Part shown: positions 17,483 to 26,857 of the stretch, in pieces
Layout: the number at the start of each line of letters is the position of its first letter
Position numbering within the stretch: the first letter of the stretch is position 1
Assembly: GCF_900107485.1 (NCBI RefSeq)
Contig: NZ_FNQE01000030.1
Coordinates: 1-46,648 of the forward strand
Direction: 5' to 3'
Length of the DNA stretch: 46,648 bases
From: Proteiniborus ethanoligenes
GTDB taxonomy: Bacteria > Bacillota > Clostridia > Tissierellales > Proteiniboraceae
Program-made: the position numbers and the translations under genes
Notes under the pieces: generated by a model
What the model saw: the letters and a program-made list of their open reading frames with translations, nothing else
The model's database searches: none
Told to the model about the DNA's origin: nothing

Positions 17483-17621
17483 ATTTTCACCGTCCCTTTA
17501 TAAGTGTCCTTCTATACATGATTTTTAACCTGTTTCAATAATATAATCCTTACTTAACCCTAAAATTCCTTTACAATTTTTGTTCAATAGACTTAACATT
17601 TTAACTCCCCCTTTTTTGATG

Positions 17622-17650
17622 AAAAAAGCCATAGGATTATTTCCTATGGC
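17622..17650 (-). terminator. Attenuator terminator 2 (proximal to ABC operon)
   Basis: On the minus strand GCCATAGGA (17642-17650) pairs with TCCTATGGC (17628-17636) through a 5-base loop, followed by TTTTTTC. It lies 140 bases upstream of the first ABC gene and behind a leader peptide and another terminator, so it controls read-through into the exporter genes. Confidence 0.85.
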
Positions 17651-17722
17651 AATATAAGCACATAAGGGTAGCAGAAAGCCTTCAAATCATAAAGACAATC
17701 CAGACACTCTTAGGGTAAATAT

Positions 17723-17759
17723 AAAAAGCCATAGGAAAGCATACACAATCCTATGACTT
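17723..17759 (-). terminator. Attenuator terminator 1
   Basis: On the minus strand AAGTCATAGGA (17749-17759) pairs with TCCTATGGCTT (17726-17736), 11 base pairs with one G-U, and ends in a T-run (17723-17727). Its downstream arm TTCCTATGGC is an exact complement of the upstream arm of terminator 2 (GCCATAGGAA), so an alternative stem would break both terminators. Confidence 0.8.
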
Positions 17760-17792
17760 TATCAGCTAATATAAAATTTCAAAATATTTACA

Positions 17793-17873
17793 TTAAAAAA
17801 CTAAAGACACCGGTCGTGTATATAAAATATTTAATTCATTTTTATTTAGTAGTAAATTTATTCTATTTCTCAT
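17793..17873 (-). CDS. Leader peptide of the ABC exporter operon, 26 residues
   Basis: ATG at 17873 stands 7 bases after a perfect AAGGAGG (17881-17887), the strongest RBS in this part of the window. The frame reads MRNRINLLLNKNELNILYTR, then PVSLVF and TAA (17793). It ends 34 bases before the first of two tandem terminators in front of the exporter genes. Leader peptides of this kind control bmrCD-type exporters: slow or stalled ribosomes change the RNA fold and allow read-through. The peptide itself has no recognised family. Confidence 0.75.
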   Translation of the reverse strand: MRNRINLLLNKNELNILYTRPVSLVF

Positions 17874-17882
17874 GACACGACC
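17812..17882 (-). promoter_or_regulatory. Stem that can hide the leader peptide RBS
   Basis: GGTCGTGT (17875-17882, between and overlapping the RBS and start) is an exact complement of ACACGACC (17812-17819) inside codons 19-21 of the leader. Initiation and ribosome passage would open it. It suggests that translation of the leader can itself be gated. Confidence 0.5.
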
Positions 17883-17911
17883 TCCTTTTCATAATATTTT
17901 CTAACATAACC

Positions 17912-17940
17912 AGTATATTAAAATAAAATGGAAATTACAA
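17912..17940 (-). promoter_or_regulatory. Promoter of the leader/ABC operon
   Basis: Minus strand: TTGTAA (17935-17940), 17 bases, TATACT (17912-17917). The start point would be near 17905, just ahead of the leader RBS. It faces away from the RND promoter at 18054. Confidence 0.6.
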
Positions 17941-18053
17941 CTATTTTTTCAATTTGTAACACATTTGTAATGTTTAAAAGGCAAAGCCAGTACGTGGTTT
18001 GTATAACTACAACATGTTTCTTTATTATAATGTCGTGTTATTTTAAAAACTAT

Positions 18054-18082
18054 TTGACATACAAATTGCATAATAATACTAT
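18054..18082 (+). promoter_or_regulatory. Promoter of the RND efflux operon
   Basis: TTGACA (18054-18059), 17 bases, TACTAT (18077-18082). The transcript would have a leader of about 97 bases before the adaptor gene. The roughly 110 bases between this and the divergent ABC promoter hold a short imperfect repeat near 17998-18014 (TTTGTA and TACAA) but no clear operator. Confidence 0.65.
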
Positions 18083-18185
18083 AAATATATATAAATTATA
18101 TTTAAATCTATATTGTTTTATTTTTATATTGAAATATAATTTTATAAGATACAGATAATTTTTTATAGTTTTTGGAGGAGATAAA

Positions 18186-19394
18186 ATGAGAAGAATATTT
18201 TGCTTCATTATAATGCTATCTATGGTTTTTTCAGTAGGCTGCTCTAGTATAGATAATAATAGTCTAGAGGAAAATATAAGACCAGTAGTAGTGGAAAGCC
18301 TAGAGCCAACAACCTTTCCTATTTTAATAAATTACATAGGTACATTACAGTCTAAGGATTTAAAGAAATATAGCTTTAAAAGTAGTGCAAAAATTAAGAC
18401 CATATATATTTCCGAAGGTCAATATGTTAAAAAAGGTGACCTGCTTATAGAATTAGATGCCGATGATTTAAACAAGGCAGTGTCAGCTTCTAAGCATCAA
18501 ATGGATGCTGCTAAGGCCCTTTATGACAAATCAATAAAAGGTGCTACCTCAGAGCAAAGAAATCAAGCAGAGTTGACAGTTAAGCAAGCACAGGACGGAT
18601 ATGATTTTGCATTAGAATCCTATGGGAAAATGCAAAAGCTATATGAAGCAGGTAGTATTTCAAAGCAGCAGCTAGATGAAGTAAAGCTACAGCTAGACAA
18701 TGCTGAAAGCTCCTTAAAGCTAGCAAGGGAAGCTTTAAATCAGGTAAATAGTGGAGCAACTGAGGAGGATAAAAGAGCTGCACTCTCACAATATGAACAA
18801 GCCAAAACAGCATATGAAGCTCAGCTTAGCTTACTAGATGATGCTTCTTTAGTATCTGACTCAGATGGATATATTGTAAGCATATTGTATAAGGAAGGAG
18901 AACTAGTTCCTCAAGGGTATCCTGCCATAGTAGTTCGTACAGATGAACAAATTGTAAGTGTAGGATTATCACAGGAGGATATTAGCAAAATAGACCTTAA
19001 AACTAGAGCAAATATAATTATAAATGATGTAAATTTTAAAGCTCATGTTTCGAATATAAACAGAGCCGTAGATATGGAAACCTTAACCTATAATGTTGAG
19101 CTAAGCATTGATGAACAGTTATCTGAAAAGGACTTTCTTTTAGGTGCCATTGCAAAGGTAGAGCTTCAAATAGGTGAAGAGAGTGGGATCTGGATTCCTA
19201 TAGTAAATATAATGAGTGATGGAGAAGATTATGTTTATGTTGTTATGGATGAACATGTAGTTAGAAAGAATATTAGTATTTTAAGTGTTTACGAAGATAA
19301 AGTATTAGTAGAAGGCCTATCTCCCAATGAAAAGCTTATAGTCAAGGGTATGAAAAATGTAAAAGAAGGTTATAAGGTCATCATTGAGAATTAG
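18186..19394 (+). CDS. RND efflux adaptor lipoprotein (HlyD/MFP family)
   Basis: A 402-residue periplasmic-adaptor-type protein. It has a lipoprotein signal with lipobox VGC (Cys19), a barrel-sandwich half (about 50-100; LQSKDLKKYSFKSSAKIKTI), an alpha-helical coiled hairpin (about 85-205, rich in Ala, Gln, Lys), the second barrel-sandwich half (LVSDSDGYIVSILYKEGELV) and a C-terminal beta domain. In a Gram-positive cell it would be anchored to the outer face of the membrane. It is followed by its RND permease 14 bases later. RBS TTGGAGGAG. Confidence 0.9.
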   Translation: MRRIFCFIIMLSMVFSVGCSSIDNNSLEENIRPVVVESLEPTTFPILINYIGTLQSKDLKKYSFKSSAKIKTIYISEGQYVKKGDLLIELDADDLNKAVSASKHQMDAAKALYDKSIKGATSEQRNQAELTVKQAQDGYDFALESYGKMQKLYEAGSISKQQLDEVKLQLDNAESSLKLAREALNQVNSGATEEDKRAALSQYEQAKTAYEAQLSLLDDASLVSDSDGYIVSILYKEGELVPQGYPAIVVRTDEQIVSVGLSQEDISKIDLKTRANIIINDVNFKAHVSNINRAVDMETLTYNVELSIDEQLSEKDFLLGAIAKVELQIGEESGIWIPIVNIMSDGEDYVYVVMDEHVVRKNISILSVYEDKVLVEGLSPNEKLIVKGMKNVKEGYKVIIEN

Positions 19395-19408
19395 GCGGAG
19401 GTGAGATT

Positions 19409-22400
19409 ATGAAAAAAATTATTCAAAGTGCAGTAGGTAATAAAAGAATTACTCTCTTTTTAGCCTTAATAGTAACTATAGCTGGTCTATATAGCTATTA
19501 CATAGTTCCAAAGCAAGATAATCCAGATGTGGCACCTTCTGTTGCAATGGTTACAGCAGTATATCCAGGAGCTTCTCCCGAAGATGTTCAAAAGCTAGTT
19601 ACTTCAAAATTAGAAGAGAGGATTGAACAAATAAAAGATTTCGATAAGGTCGTATCCTATTCTAAAAATAGTGTTGCTATAATAGTTGTATATCTAACTA
19701 ATGATGCCGATGTGGATAAATCCTGGACTGAGTTAATAAATAAAGTAAACGAAGCTAAATCAAATTTACCTGATGAAGTTACTGAAATAAAAGTAAATAC
19801 ACAGTTAGCTGATACTTCTGGAATCATAATTAGCTTCTCAGGAGACAGCTATAGCTATGAACAGCTTGCTGCTTATGCGGAGAATATAAAAAATGAGCTC
19901 ACAAAAATAAATGGAGTTTCTCGGTTTGAAGTAGATGGTAAGCTTGAAAAAGAAGTTAGTGTTACTGTAAATGTGGATAAAATAAATCAATTAGATATTT
20001 CTTTAGATGAAGTTCTTCAATTGTTACAAATACAAAATATGGAGATACCATCTGGAAGCATAAAGAGTGAAACCTCAAAGATTAATGTGAAAATTCCAGG
20101 AGCTTATACATCTGTTCAAGACATAGAAAATACTATTATTGGAGTTTCTAAAGAATCTGGCGCCTATATTAGGCTAAAAGATATCGCAAAAGTATCTCTA
20201 GAGCTTGAGGAAGGAAGCCTAAAATACAAGAAAAATGGTAAAAATGCTGTTTTATTGACAGGATACTTCGATCAAGATAAAAATATTGTATTAATAGGTA
20301 AGGAAGTTAGAAAAACTCTCAACAGCTTAAAATCATCTGTACCTGAAGATATAATATTTGATGAGGTTCTATTCCAGCCTGATGACGTAAGTAATGCAGT
20401 GTCTGGATTTATGAGTAGTTTAGTACAAGGTATAATATTTGTATTAATTGTAGTATTTATTGGGATGGGTCTTAGAAATGCCTTAGTTGTATCAACTGCT
20501 GTTCCACTATCTATTATTGTTACTTTTGTTGGCATGGGCCTAATGCAAATTAAGATTCATCAAATATCTACTGCTGCACTTATAATTGCATTAGGTATGT
20601 TGGTAGATAATGCAATAGTAGTCAGCGATGCTATCCAATATTTAATAGATGAAGGTCATGATAAGCTATATTCAGTTATTGAAGGTACTAGAAAATCTAT
20701 GGTTCCAATATTTACTTCCACATTAACTACTATAGCTGCTTTTATACCATTACTTTTGCTTCCAGGTATGGTGGGGGAATTTGTTTTCAGTCTTCCAATG
20801 GTAGTAATATTATCATTAAGTGCTTCCTTTTTAGTTGCTATGATAATTACTCCTACTCTAGCTTATATATTCTTTAAGCCTACAAGCAATAGTAAGTTTA
20901 GACTAGGAAAGCTATACCCCTTCTTCAATAAAATGCTTTTATGGGGACTAAGGAAAAAGAAAGCCACTATAGCCATATCCTTTGGTGCATTACTATTAAC
21001 TGGTTTTTTGACTTATCAATTAGGCCTTCAATTTTTTCCTTACATAGATAAGAATGTACTATATATAGATATTCAGTCCGAAAACGAAGGAAATATTGAA
21101 GATACAGAACAATTAACTGAACAGATAGAAAGCATTCTTGCAAAGCAAGAAGAAGTTATAGATTATACCACTTCAATAGGTGGTGGATTACCTAAATTTT
21201 ATTTAACCGTTCAGCCTACTATTCCCTCTGCAGATCATGGTCAAATATTGATAAAGTTGGATCTTAAAAAAGGTGGTCGCTTTAAATCTAATGAAAAATT
21301 TGCAAATCATCTTCAAGAGGCTTTAGACCACAATATAGTAGGAGGAACAGCTACGGTTAAGCTATTAGAATATGCAGAGCCCATAGGAGCACCTGTAAGG
21401 ATTAGGATTTCTGGTGAGAGTCTTGATAAAGTAATGAAGGCCTCTGAACAGCTTCAGGACGAAATTAGAAATATATCCGGTACTATAAACATTAGAGATG
21501 ATGCACCTAATAAAAGCTATGAGTACATTGTAGATATTGATCCAGATGTAGCAATGCGTCATGGTATTACTAAGATAGACGTTCAAAGACAAGTAAATAT
21601 TGCCTTAATGGGCGCAAAGGCTTCTACATTTAGAAAGGGTGGAAATGAGTATTCTATCATTGTAAAGAGCAACATCTACACTAAGAGTGAGCTTGAAAAT
21701 TTAGCTATAAAATCCTCCTTAGGAGGACATAAGGTTTTACTAAAACAAATAGCAAATATTGAGCTTGGTGTGCAAACAGACACCATAACAACTTACAATA
21801 AGGAGGTTACTGTCACAGTATTTAGTGATGTTAAGGATGGATATAGCTCAGTAGATATTCAAAATAACATTGAGAAAAATAAGCTTAACAATATAGATAC
21901 TGAGGACCTTACTATTACCTTTGATGGAGAAAGAGAACAAATAGTTGATAAATTCAGTAATGTTGGTTTTTCAGCTATGTTCGCTGTATTAGCCATATAC
22001 ATAATACTTATGTTCCAATTTAAATCCTTTGCTAAGCCTTTAATTATACTCATTACTCTACCTCTTTCCTTAATAGGCTCTTTAGTTGGATTATTTGTTT
22101 TCAGACAGCCACTATCATTTATGGCATTCTTAGGAATAGTTAGTCTTTTTGGAGTAGTTGTCAATAATGCAATTCTACTTATAGAATATATAACTACTGC
22201 TAGAAATGAAGGTCATAGTGCAGAAGAAGCTTGTATAGATGCAGTAGATAAAAGATTTAGGCCAATTATTCTAACCACTACTACTACAGTTATAGGTCTA
22301 ATTCCACTAGTGCTTTCAGGCAGTCCAATGTTTACTCCAATGGCCGTTTCATTAATGAGTGGACTTATGGTATCTACAATTTTAACATTAGTCATAATAC

Positions 22401-22441
22401 CTGTAGTCTATTCATTTCAAACAGGCATTACTGAAAAATAA
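19409..22441 (+). CDS. RND efflux permease (AcrB/SwrC-like)
   Basis: A 1010-residue RND transporter with the usual two repeats of one helix, a large outer loop and a bundle of five to six helices. Visible: YSYYIVPKQDNPDVAPS after helix 1, VYPGASPEDVQKLV, and GMLVDNAIVVSDAI in TM4, where the proton-relay Asp is present and the second Asp of AcrB is Asn, as in many RND relatives. It exports drugs, surfactin-like lipopeptides or metals; I cannot choose. Gram-positive relatives include SwrC/YerP. GGAGGTGAG precedes the ATG. Confidence 0.92.
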   Translation: MKKIIQSAVGNKRITLFLALIVTIAGLYSYYIVPKQDNPDVAPSVAMVTAVYPGASPEDVQKLVTSKLEERIEQIKDFDKVVSYSKNSVAIIVVYLTNDADVDKSWTELINKVNEAKSNLPDEVTEIKVNTQLADTSGIIISFSGDSYSYEQLAAYAENIKNELTKINGVSRFEVDGKLEKEVSVTVNVDKINQLDISLDEVLQLLQIQNMEIPSGSIKSETSKINVKIPGAYTSVQDIENTIIGVSKESGAYIRLKDIAKVSLELEEGSLKYKKNGKNAVLLTGYFDQDKNIVLIGKEVRKTLNSLKSSVPEDIIFDEVLFQPDDVSNAVSGFMSSLVQGIIFVLIVVFIGMGLRNALVVSTAVPLSIIVTFVGMGLMQIKIHQISTAALIIALGMLVDNAIVVSDAIQYLIDEGHDKLYSVIEGTRKSMVPIFTSTLTTIAAFIPLLLLPGMVGEFVFSLPMVVILSLSASFLVAMIITPTLAYIFFKPTSNSKFRLGKLYPFFNKMLLWGLRKKKATIAISFGALLLTGFLTYQLGLQFFPYIDKNVLYIDIQSENEGNIEDTEQLTEQIESILAKQEEVIDYTTSIGGGLPKFYLTVQPTIPSADHGQILIKLDLKKGGRFKSNEKFANHLQEALDHNIVGGTATVKLLEYAEPIGAPVRIRISGESLDKVMKASEQLQDEIRNISGTINIRDDAPNKSYEYIVDIDPDVAMRHGITKIDVQRQVNIALMGAKASTFRKGGNEYSIIVKSNIYTKSELENLAIKSSLGGHKVLLKQIANIELGVQTDTITTYNKEVTVTVFSDVKDGYSSVDIQNNIEKNKLNNIDTEDLTITFDGEREQIVDKFSNVGFSAMFAVLAIYIILMFQFKSFAKPLIILITLPLSLIGSLVGLFVFRQPLSFMAFLGIVSLFGVVVNNAILLIEYITTARNEGHSAEEACIDAVDKRFRPIILTTTTTVIGLIPLVLSGSPMFTPMAVSLMSGLMVSTILTLVIIPVVYSFQTGITEK

Positions 22442-22459
22442 AATCTTTACTTTCTAGTT

Positions 22460-22490
22460 AAGGTAAGTATTCAATAGAGTGCTTACCTTT
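22460..22490 (+). terminator. Terminator of the RND operon
   Basis: AAGGTAAG (22460-22467) pairs with CTTACCTT (22482-22489), followed by TTC. The T-run is short, so strength is moderate. The rest of the 313-base gap to hsp20 is AT-rich without other signs until the hsp20 promoter. Confidence 0.65.
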
Positions 22491-22679
22491 TCTGATTTGT
22501 TTTGTTATTTGTTTTCAATGGGTTTTTATCATCCTATTTTAACAAAAAGTCTAATTTTTATATAACACATTAATATTTAAAGAAATTACAAGTTTTCTCA
22601 AGATTTCTCTATATATTTAAGCTGTATCCTATTTTTCGCAAGATACTCTTTGTTTTCCGCCTAAAATATAGCTTGAATT

Positions 22680-22708
22680 TTGACAGATTTTACATTAAAA
22701 TATAGATA
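22680..22708 (+). promoter_or_regulatory. Promoter of hsp20
   Basis: TTGACA (22680-22685), 17 bases, TAGATA (22703-22708), immediately followed by the CtsR site. It is a vegetative-type promoter placed so that the repressor would cover the start point. Confidence 0.7.
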
Positions 22709-22709
22709 A

Positions 22710-22726
22710 GGTCAAAGAAAGTCAAA
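22710..22726 (+). promoter_or_regulatory. CtsR operator
   Basis: GGTCAAA, three bases, AGTCAAA: the tandem heptad that the heat-shock repressor CtsR binds in Firmicutes. It overlaps the transcription start of hsp20. A third partial GTCAA follows at 22727-22731. Confidence 0.85.
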
Positions 22727-22754
22727 GTCAACAAAATTTACAGGAGGTGTTTAT

Positions 22755-23216
22755 ATGTTTGGATTAGTTCCATACAGCAGAAGAAGTAAAAGTATGATAA
22801 GTAAGCCAAATGACTTCTTTAATTTTGATAGCTTTAATAGTTTTGTAGATAGCTTCTTTAATGCTGATTTATTTCCTACAGCTCTAAATAACAGTCAAAT
22901 AAAGGTTGACATAAAAGAGAAGGATAGTGAATATATTCTAGAGGCAGAGCTACCAGGAGTAAATAAAGAAAACTTAAATGTAGAGATTAAAGATGACATG
23001 CTTACAATATCTGTTGAAAAAAATGAGCAATTTGAAGAAGAGAAAGAAAACTATATCAGAAAAGAGCGTAGATTTGGTTCTCTATCAAGAAGCTTCTATG
23101 TAGATAATATTAAAGCTGAAGATATCAAAGCAAATTTTGACAATGGGATTCTATCAATTTCCCTTCCTAAAAAAGAAGTCAAGGCAAATAGCAGTAGAAA
23201 AATAGATATTAATTAA
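22755..23216 (+). CDS. Small heat shock protein Hsp20
   Basis: A 153-residue alpha-crystallin-type chaperone. The N-terminal arm is Phe-rich (NDFFNFDSFNSFVDSFF); the core includes EAELPGVNKENLNVEI and the conserved FDNGILSISLPKK. It holds unfolding proteins during stress. Single-gene unit with CtsR control and its own terminator. RBS AGGAGG 7 bases before ATG. Confidence 0.95.
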   Translation: MFGLVPYSRRSKSMISKPNDFFNFDSFNSFVDSFFNADLFPTALNNSQIKVDIKEKDSEYILEAELPGVNKENLNVEIKDDMLTISVEKNEQFEEEKENYIRKERRFGSLSRSFYVDNIKAEDIKANFDNGILSISLPKKEVKANSSRKIDIN

Positions 23217-23240
23217 GATTACCCCTTTACCCTCTAAAAT

Positions 23241-23278
23241 CACAAAAGTCCAGCTTGAATAAAAGCTGGACTTTTGTG
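23241..23278. terminator. Bidirectional terminator between hsp20 and leuS
   Basis: A perfect 16-base stem, CACAAAAGTCCAGCTT (23241-23256) with its complement (23263-23278), between the two convergent genes. The plus strand is followed by CTATTTTT and the minus strand by ATTTTAG. Confidence 0.85.
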
Positions 23279-23297
23279 CTATTTTTATGCTTTTTAT

Positions 23298-25715
23298 CTA
23301 CTTAACCACAATGTTAAATATTCTTCCTGGTACATATATTTCCTTAACGATTGTTTTGCCCTCTATTAGACTGTATAGCTTTTCATCCTCTGCAAATTTT
23401 GCTTTTGCTACTTCTTGAGTTGCGTCAGATGGAATTAGCATAGTTCCCCTTACCTTGCCATTTATTTGAACTGCAATTTCTATTACATCATCTATTGTTT
23501 TATCTTCATCCCAAACAGGCCATGATTGTTCATTTAGCATACCACTAAATCCGTTTGCAGCCCATATTTCCTCTGTAATATGTGGGGCTACTGGATTTAA
23601 TAGTATCAAGAAGGTTTTAAATTCTTCTTTATTGACTTTCCCAGCATCATTAAATTCGTTAAGCAAGCTCATTAGTGCTGCTACAGCTGTGTTAAACTTC
23701 AAGGTTTCAAAGTCTTCGCTTACCTTCTTTATTGTCTTATGCATACTTGTTTCTAGTTCTTTAGAATATTGTTCACCATCTACTAATAGCTCTTGAAGTC
23801 TCCACACTCTGTCTAAGAATCTTCTGCATCCCCTAACACCGTTTTGAGACCAAGGAACACTCTTTTCAAAGTCGCCTATGAACATTTCATATAGTCTTAA
23901 AGTATCTGCTCCAAATTCATCTACTATCTCATCTGGGTTTACTACATTTCCTCTTGATTTTGACATTTTTTCATTATTTTCTCCCAGTATCATACCATGT
24001 GAGGTTCTTTTCCCATATGGCTCTGGACAATGTACTACACCATAGTCGTATAAGAACTTATGCCAGAATCTTGAATACAATAAATGTAGTGTTGTATGCT
24101 CCATACCACCATTGTACCAATCTATCGGAAGCCAATAATCTAAATTTTCCTTGCTTGCAAGCTCTTTATCATTATGTGGATCAGTATATCTTAGGAAATA
24201 CCAGGATGAGCCTGCCCATTGTGGCATTGTATCCGTTTCTCTTTCAGCATAGCCTCCACACTTAGGACAAGTAGTTTCTACCCACTCTCTAATATTTGCT
24301 AATGGTGATTCTCCTGTATCTGTCGGCTCATAGCTTTCTACTTCTGGTAATAGTACTGGAAGCTGTTCTTCTGGCACTGGTACCCAACCACATTTTTCAC
24401 AATATACTAGTGGTATTGGTTCTCCCCAGTATCTTTGTCTTGAAAATACCCAGTCTTTTAATTTATAATTAGTTTTTCTGTGGCCTATTCCCTTTTCCTC
24501 GATCCAATCGCTTATTTTCTCTTTTGCTTCTTTCACTGGAAGACCATTGATAAAGTCAGAATTTACTATTACACCATCTTCAATATCAGTAAATGCGCTT
24601 TCTTTGATGTTTCCTCCTGCTACTACTTCAACTATAGGCAGACCAAACTTTGTAGCAAATTCCCAGTCTCTAGTATCATGCCCAGGAACAGCCATGATTG
24701 CACCAGTTCCATAGGACATAAGCACATAGTCAGATATCCAAATAGGTATTTCTTTCTTATTTACAGGATTTATTGCATTTATTCCATCGATTTGTACTCC
24801 TGTCTTTTCTTTATTCAATTCAGTCCTTTCAAAGTCTGATTTTTTATGTGCATATTCTCTATATTCTTCAATTTCATCAAAATTATTGATTTTATCTTTT
24901 AGTTCATCTATGAGTGGATGTTCTGGAGATATTACCATATAAGTTGCACCAAAAAGAGTATCTGGTCTGGTTGTATATACAGTAACTTTTTTATCACCAG
25001 TAATATTAAAGTCTACCTCCATACCTTCTGAACGACCTATCCAGTTTTTCTGTTGTATTTTAACTCTTTCAATATAATCAACTAAATCTAAATCATTGAT
25101 TAATCTTTCTGCATATTCTGTGATCTTTAACATCCATTGGTTTTTTGTTTTTCTAACTACCTCTCCTCCACATCGTTCACAGCCACCATTTACTACTTCT
25201 TCATTTGCAAGTCCTACTTTACAGCTGTTGCACCAATTTATAGATGCTTCTTTCTTATACGCTAATCCTTTTTCAAAAAGCTTAAGGAATATCCACTGTG
25301 TCCACTTGAAATATTCAGGATCAGTTGTATTTATCTCTCTAGACCAATCAAAAGATAGTCCTAGAGATTTTAGCTGTTCTTTGAATCTAGCAACATTTTT
25401 TTCTGTTACTATTGCAGGATGAATTTTGTTCTGTATTGCATAGTTTTCAGTTGGTAGTCCAAATGCATCCCATCCCATAGGATAAAGTACATTATATCCT
25501 TCCATTCTTCTTTTTCTAGCTACTACATCTAGTGCTGTATATGGTCTAGGATGGCCTACGTGAAGTCCCTGTCCTGATGGATACGGGAATTCTATTAATG
25601 CATAGAATTTCGGCTTCGATTTATCTTCAGAAGCATAAAAGGTTTCTTTTTCATCCCAAATGTCTTGCCATTTTTTTTCAATTGATTTTGGATTATACTC
25701 TTTCAAAGCTCTCAC
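23298..25715 (-). CDS. leuS: Leucyl-tRNA synthetase
   Basis: An 805-residue class I synthetase, normal length for the bacterial enzyme. The HIGH-type motif is HVGHPRPY near residue 53 and the KMSKS motif is intact (KMSKSRGN near 570). Zinc-ribbon cysteines ([14 protein letters not shown]) and the editing domain ([21 protein letters not shown]) are present. It charges tRNA-Leu. It is controlled by the T-box at 25756-25985. Confidence 0.97.
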   Translation of the reverse strand: MRALKEYNPKSIEKKWQDIWDEKETFYASEDKSKPKFYALIEFPYPSGQGLHVGHPRPYTALDVVARKRRMEGYNVLYPMGWDAFGLPTENYAIQNKIHPAIVTEKNVARFKEQLKSLGLSFDWSREINTTDPEYFKWTQWIFLKLFEKGLAYKKEASINWCNSCKVGLANEEVVNGGCERCGGEVVRKTKNQWMLKITEYAERLINDLDLVDYIERVKIQQKNWIGRSEGMEVDFNITGDKKVTVYTTRPDTLFGATYMVISPEHPLIDELKDKINNFDEIEEYREYAHKKSDFERTELNKEKTGVQIDGINAINPVNKKEIPIWISDYVLMSYGTGAIMAVPGHDTRDWEFATKFGLPIVEVVAGGNIKESAFTDIEDGVIVNSDFINGLPVKEAKEKISDWIEEKGIGHRKTNYKLKDWVFSRQRYWGEPIPLVYCEKCGWVPVPEEQLPVLLPEVESYEPTDTGESPLANIREWVETTCPKCGGYAERETDTMPQWAGSSWYFLRYTDPHNDKELASKENLDYWLPIDWYNGGMEHTTLHLLYSRFWHKFLYDYGVVHCPEPYGKRTSHGMILGENNEKMSKSRGNVVNPDEIVDEFGADTLRLYEMFIGDFEKSVPWSQNGVRGCRRFLDRVWRLQELLVDGEQYSKELETSMHKTIKKVSEDFETLKFNTAVAALMSLLNEFNDAGKVNKEEFKTFLILLNPVAPHITEEIWAANGFSGMLNEQSWPVWDEDKTIDDVIEIAVQINGKVRGTMLIPSDATQEVAKAKFAEDEKLYSLIEGKTIVKEIYVPGRIFNIVVK

Positions 25716-25755
25716 TCCTTGATTAAAGTTGGTTTCATAGTTTTAAAAACAAAAA

Positions 25756-25985
25756 AACCTTTCAACTCATATAGAGACGAAAGGTTCGCGGTACCACTCT
25801 AATTGACAGTATAATTAATACTATCCACTCAAAAATTTTAACGGATTTATCCGATTAAGGCTAATGTATTCACCTTAATAGCTCAGAGACGAGTTCGGAT
25901 ACTGTTGCTGTCGTTTTTCACCAGCCAACGACTCTCTAAAAACAACTCCATAGCCTACTACTTCTCTTCAATGCAATTATATCAA
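25756..25985 (-). promoter_or_regulatory. T-box riboswitch, leucine type
   Basis: The T-box sequence AGAGTGGTACCGCG is at 25787-25800 on the minus strand. Stem I shows AGAGAG and GGCTGGTGAAAAACGAC features further upstream (about 25910-25945). In the specifier loop I read GAACTCG, giving a CUC Leu codon at 25891-25893. The terminator is AACCTTTC (25779-25786) with GAAAGGTT (25756-25763) followed by TTTTT. Uncharged tRNA-Leu would stabilise the antiterminator and turn on leuS. Confidence 0.92.
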
Positions 25986-25994
25986 TTATATGGT

Positions 25995-26023
25995 ATTGTA
26001 CCAAATTTTATTATATAAAGCAA
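25995..26023 (-). promoter_or_regulatory. Promoter of leuS
   Basis: Minus strand TTGCTT (26018-26023), 17 bases, TACAAT (25995-26000), just ahead of the T-box. The following 26024-26138 stretch upstream is AT-rich and I see nothing more in it. Confidence 0.6.
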
Positions 26024-26138
26024 ATGTTTTTGTAACGAATAGGAAAGAATATTTTAGTATTTGCAATTAATTGATAAAAAATACTTACTTGCTTAAATTA
26101 TTTAGTTATGACTATAAAGTTATTGGGGCTGATTTACA

Positions 26139-26855
26139 TCACATATTCTCAACAAAAAAGCCCAATATTCTAAAAGTAATTTTGCCTATTTTAGGGTACA
26201 AGTTTCTTACTGCATCAGAAAATTCTTGGACATTTACTGGTGTTTTAAAAAGAAAGTCTCCGGTTCCCTTAGTCTTGAATACAGTAATTATTCCTTTTAC
26301 CGTATCTCCAACAGCTACATTTGCCTGAGCATATCCTCCCATTGCAAAATGTTGTGCTATTGCAGCTCCTCCCATCGCCATATAATATCCAAAGGCAGCA
26401 CCCCCTAGTGCAAATCCAAGGGATCCTGCTAATCCACCTAAGGCTATCAATAATCCTATGGAAACCCCGCCAAAGCTAAATAATCCAAAGGATATTCCGC
26501 CAAGGCTAAGTACGCCTATAGAAACTCCACCAACTGCTATAATACCTTTAGCGACACCGTTTCTTCTGTTATTTATGTGAACTAATGGAATTCCAAATAT
26601 CCTTGTTTTAGATATATATTCATACTCTGGATACCTATAGCCATAATCATCTTTCAAATCCATATTTTCTCTAAATTCTTTTGCAACTTCTTGTGGGTCT
26701 CCCATTAGTCTCCAGGGATCTGTTTCACCTGTTTCAAAAGATTTTATCTGAATATGATTAAGTAAATCTTCTTTTATCTTTCTTTTTGTAATTTCATTAC
26801 ATCTAATATTATTTATAACGGATTTTATATATCTTTCATGGCTTGAATTTTTCAC
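26139..26855 (-). CDS. HAAS-domain protein with glycine repeats
   Basis: A 238-residue protein. Residues 1-70 form a helical HAAS-like domain (NIRCNEITKRKIKEDLLNHI, then DPWRLMGDPQEVAKEF), which is often found next to PadR regulators. Residues about 98-185 are a run of small hydrophobic/glycine repeats such as GGVSIGVLSLGGISFG, likely membrane-embedded or a beta-type repeat stack. The C-terminus (about 195-238) is basic and soluble. It starts at GTG two bases after the PadR stop, so the two are coupled. The PadR partner probably senses or controls it; no enzymatic function is visible. Confidence 0.75.
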   Translation of the reverse strand: MKNSSHERYIKSVINNIRCNEITKRKIKEDLLNHIQIKSFETGETDPWRLMGDPQEVAKEFRENMDLKDDYGYRYPEYEYISKTRIFGIPLVHINNRRNGVAKGIIAVGGVSIGVLSLGGISFGLFSFGGVSIGLLIALGGLAGSLGFALGGAAFGYYMAMGGAAIAQHFAMGGYAQANVAVGDTVKGIITVFKTKGTGDFLFKTPVNVQEFSDAVRNLYPKIGKITFRILGFFVENM

Positions 26856-26857
26856 TC

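Noticed and set aside
17928-18158. A 76-codon plus-strand frame between the ABC and RND operons
   Set aside because: It has no RBS, odd amino-acid composition (Ile, Tyr, Asn from AT-rich sequence), and overlaps the RND promoter.
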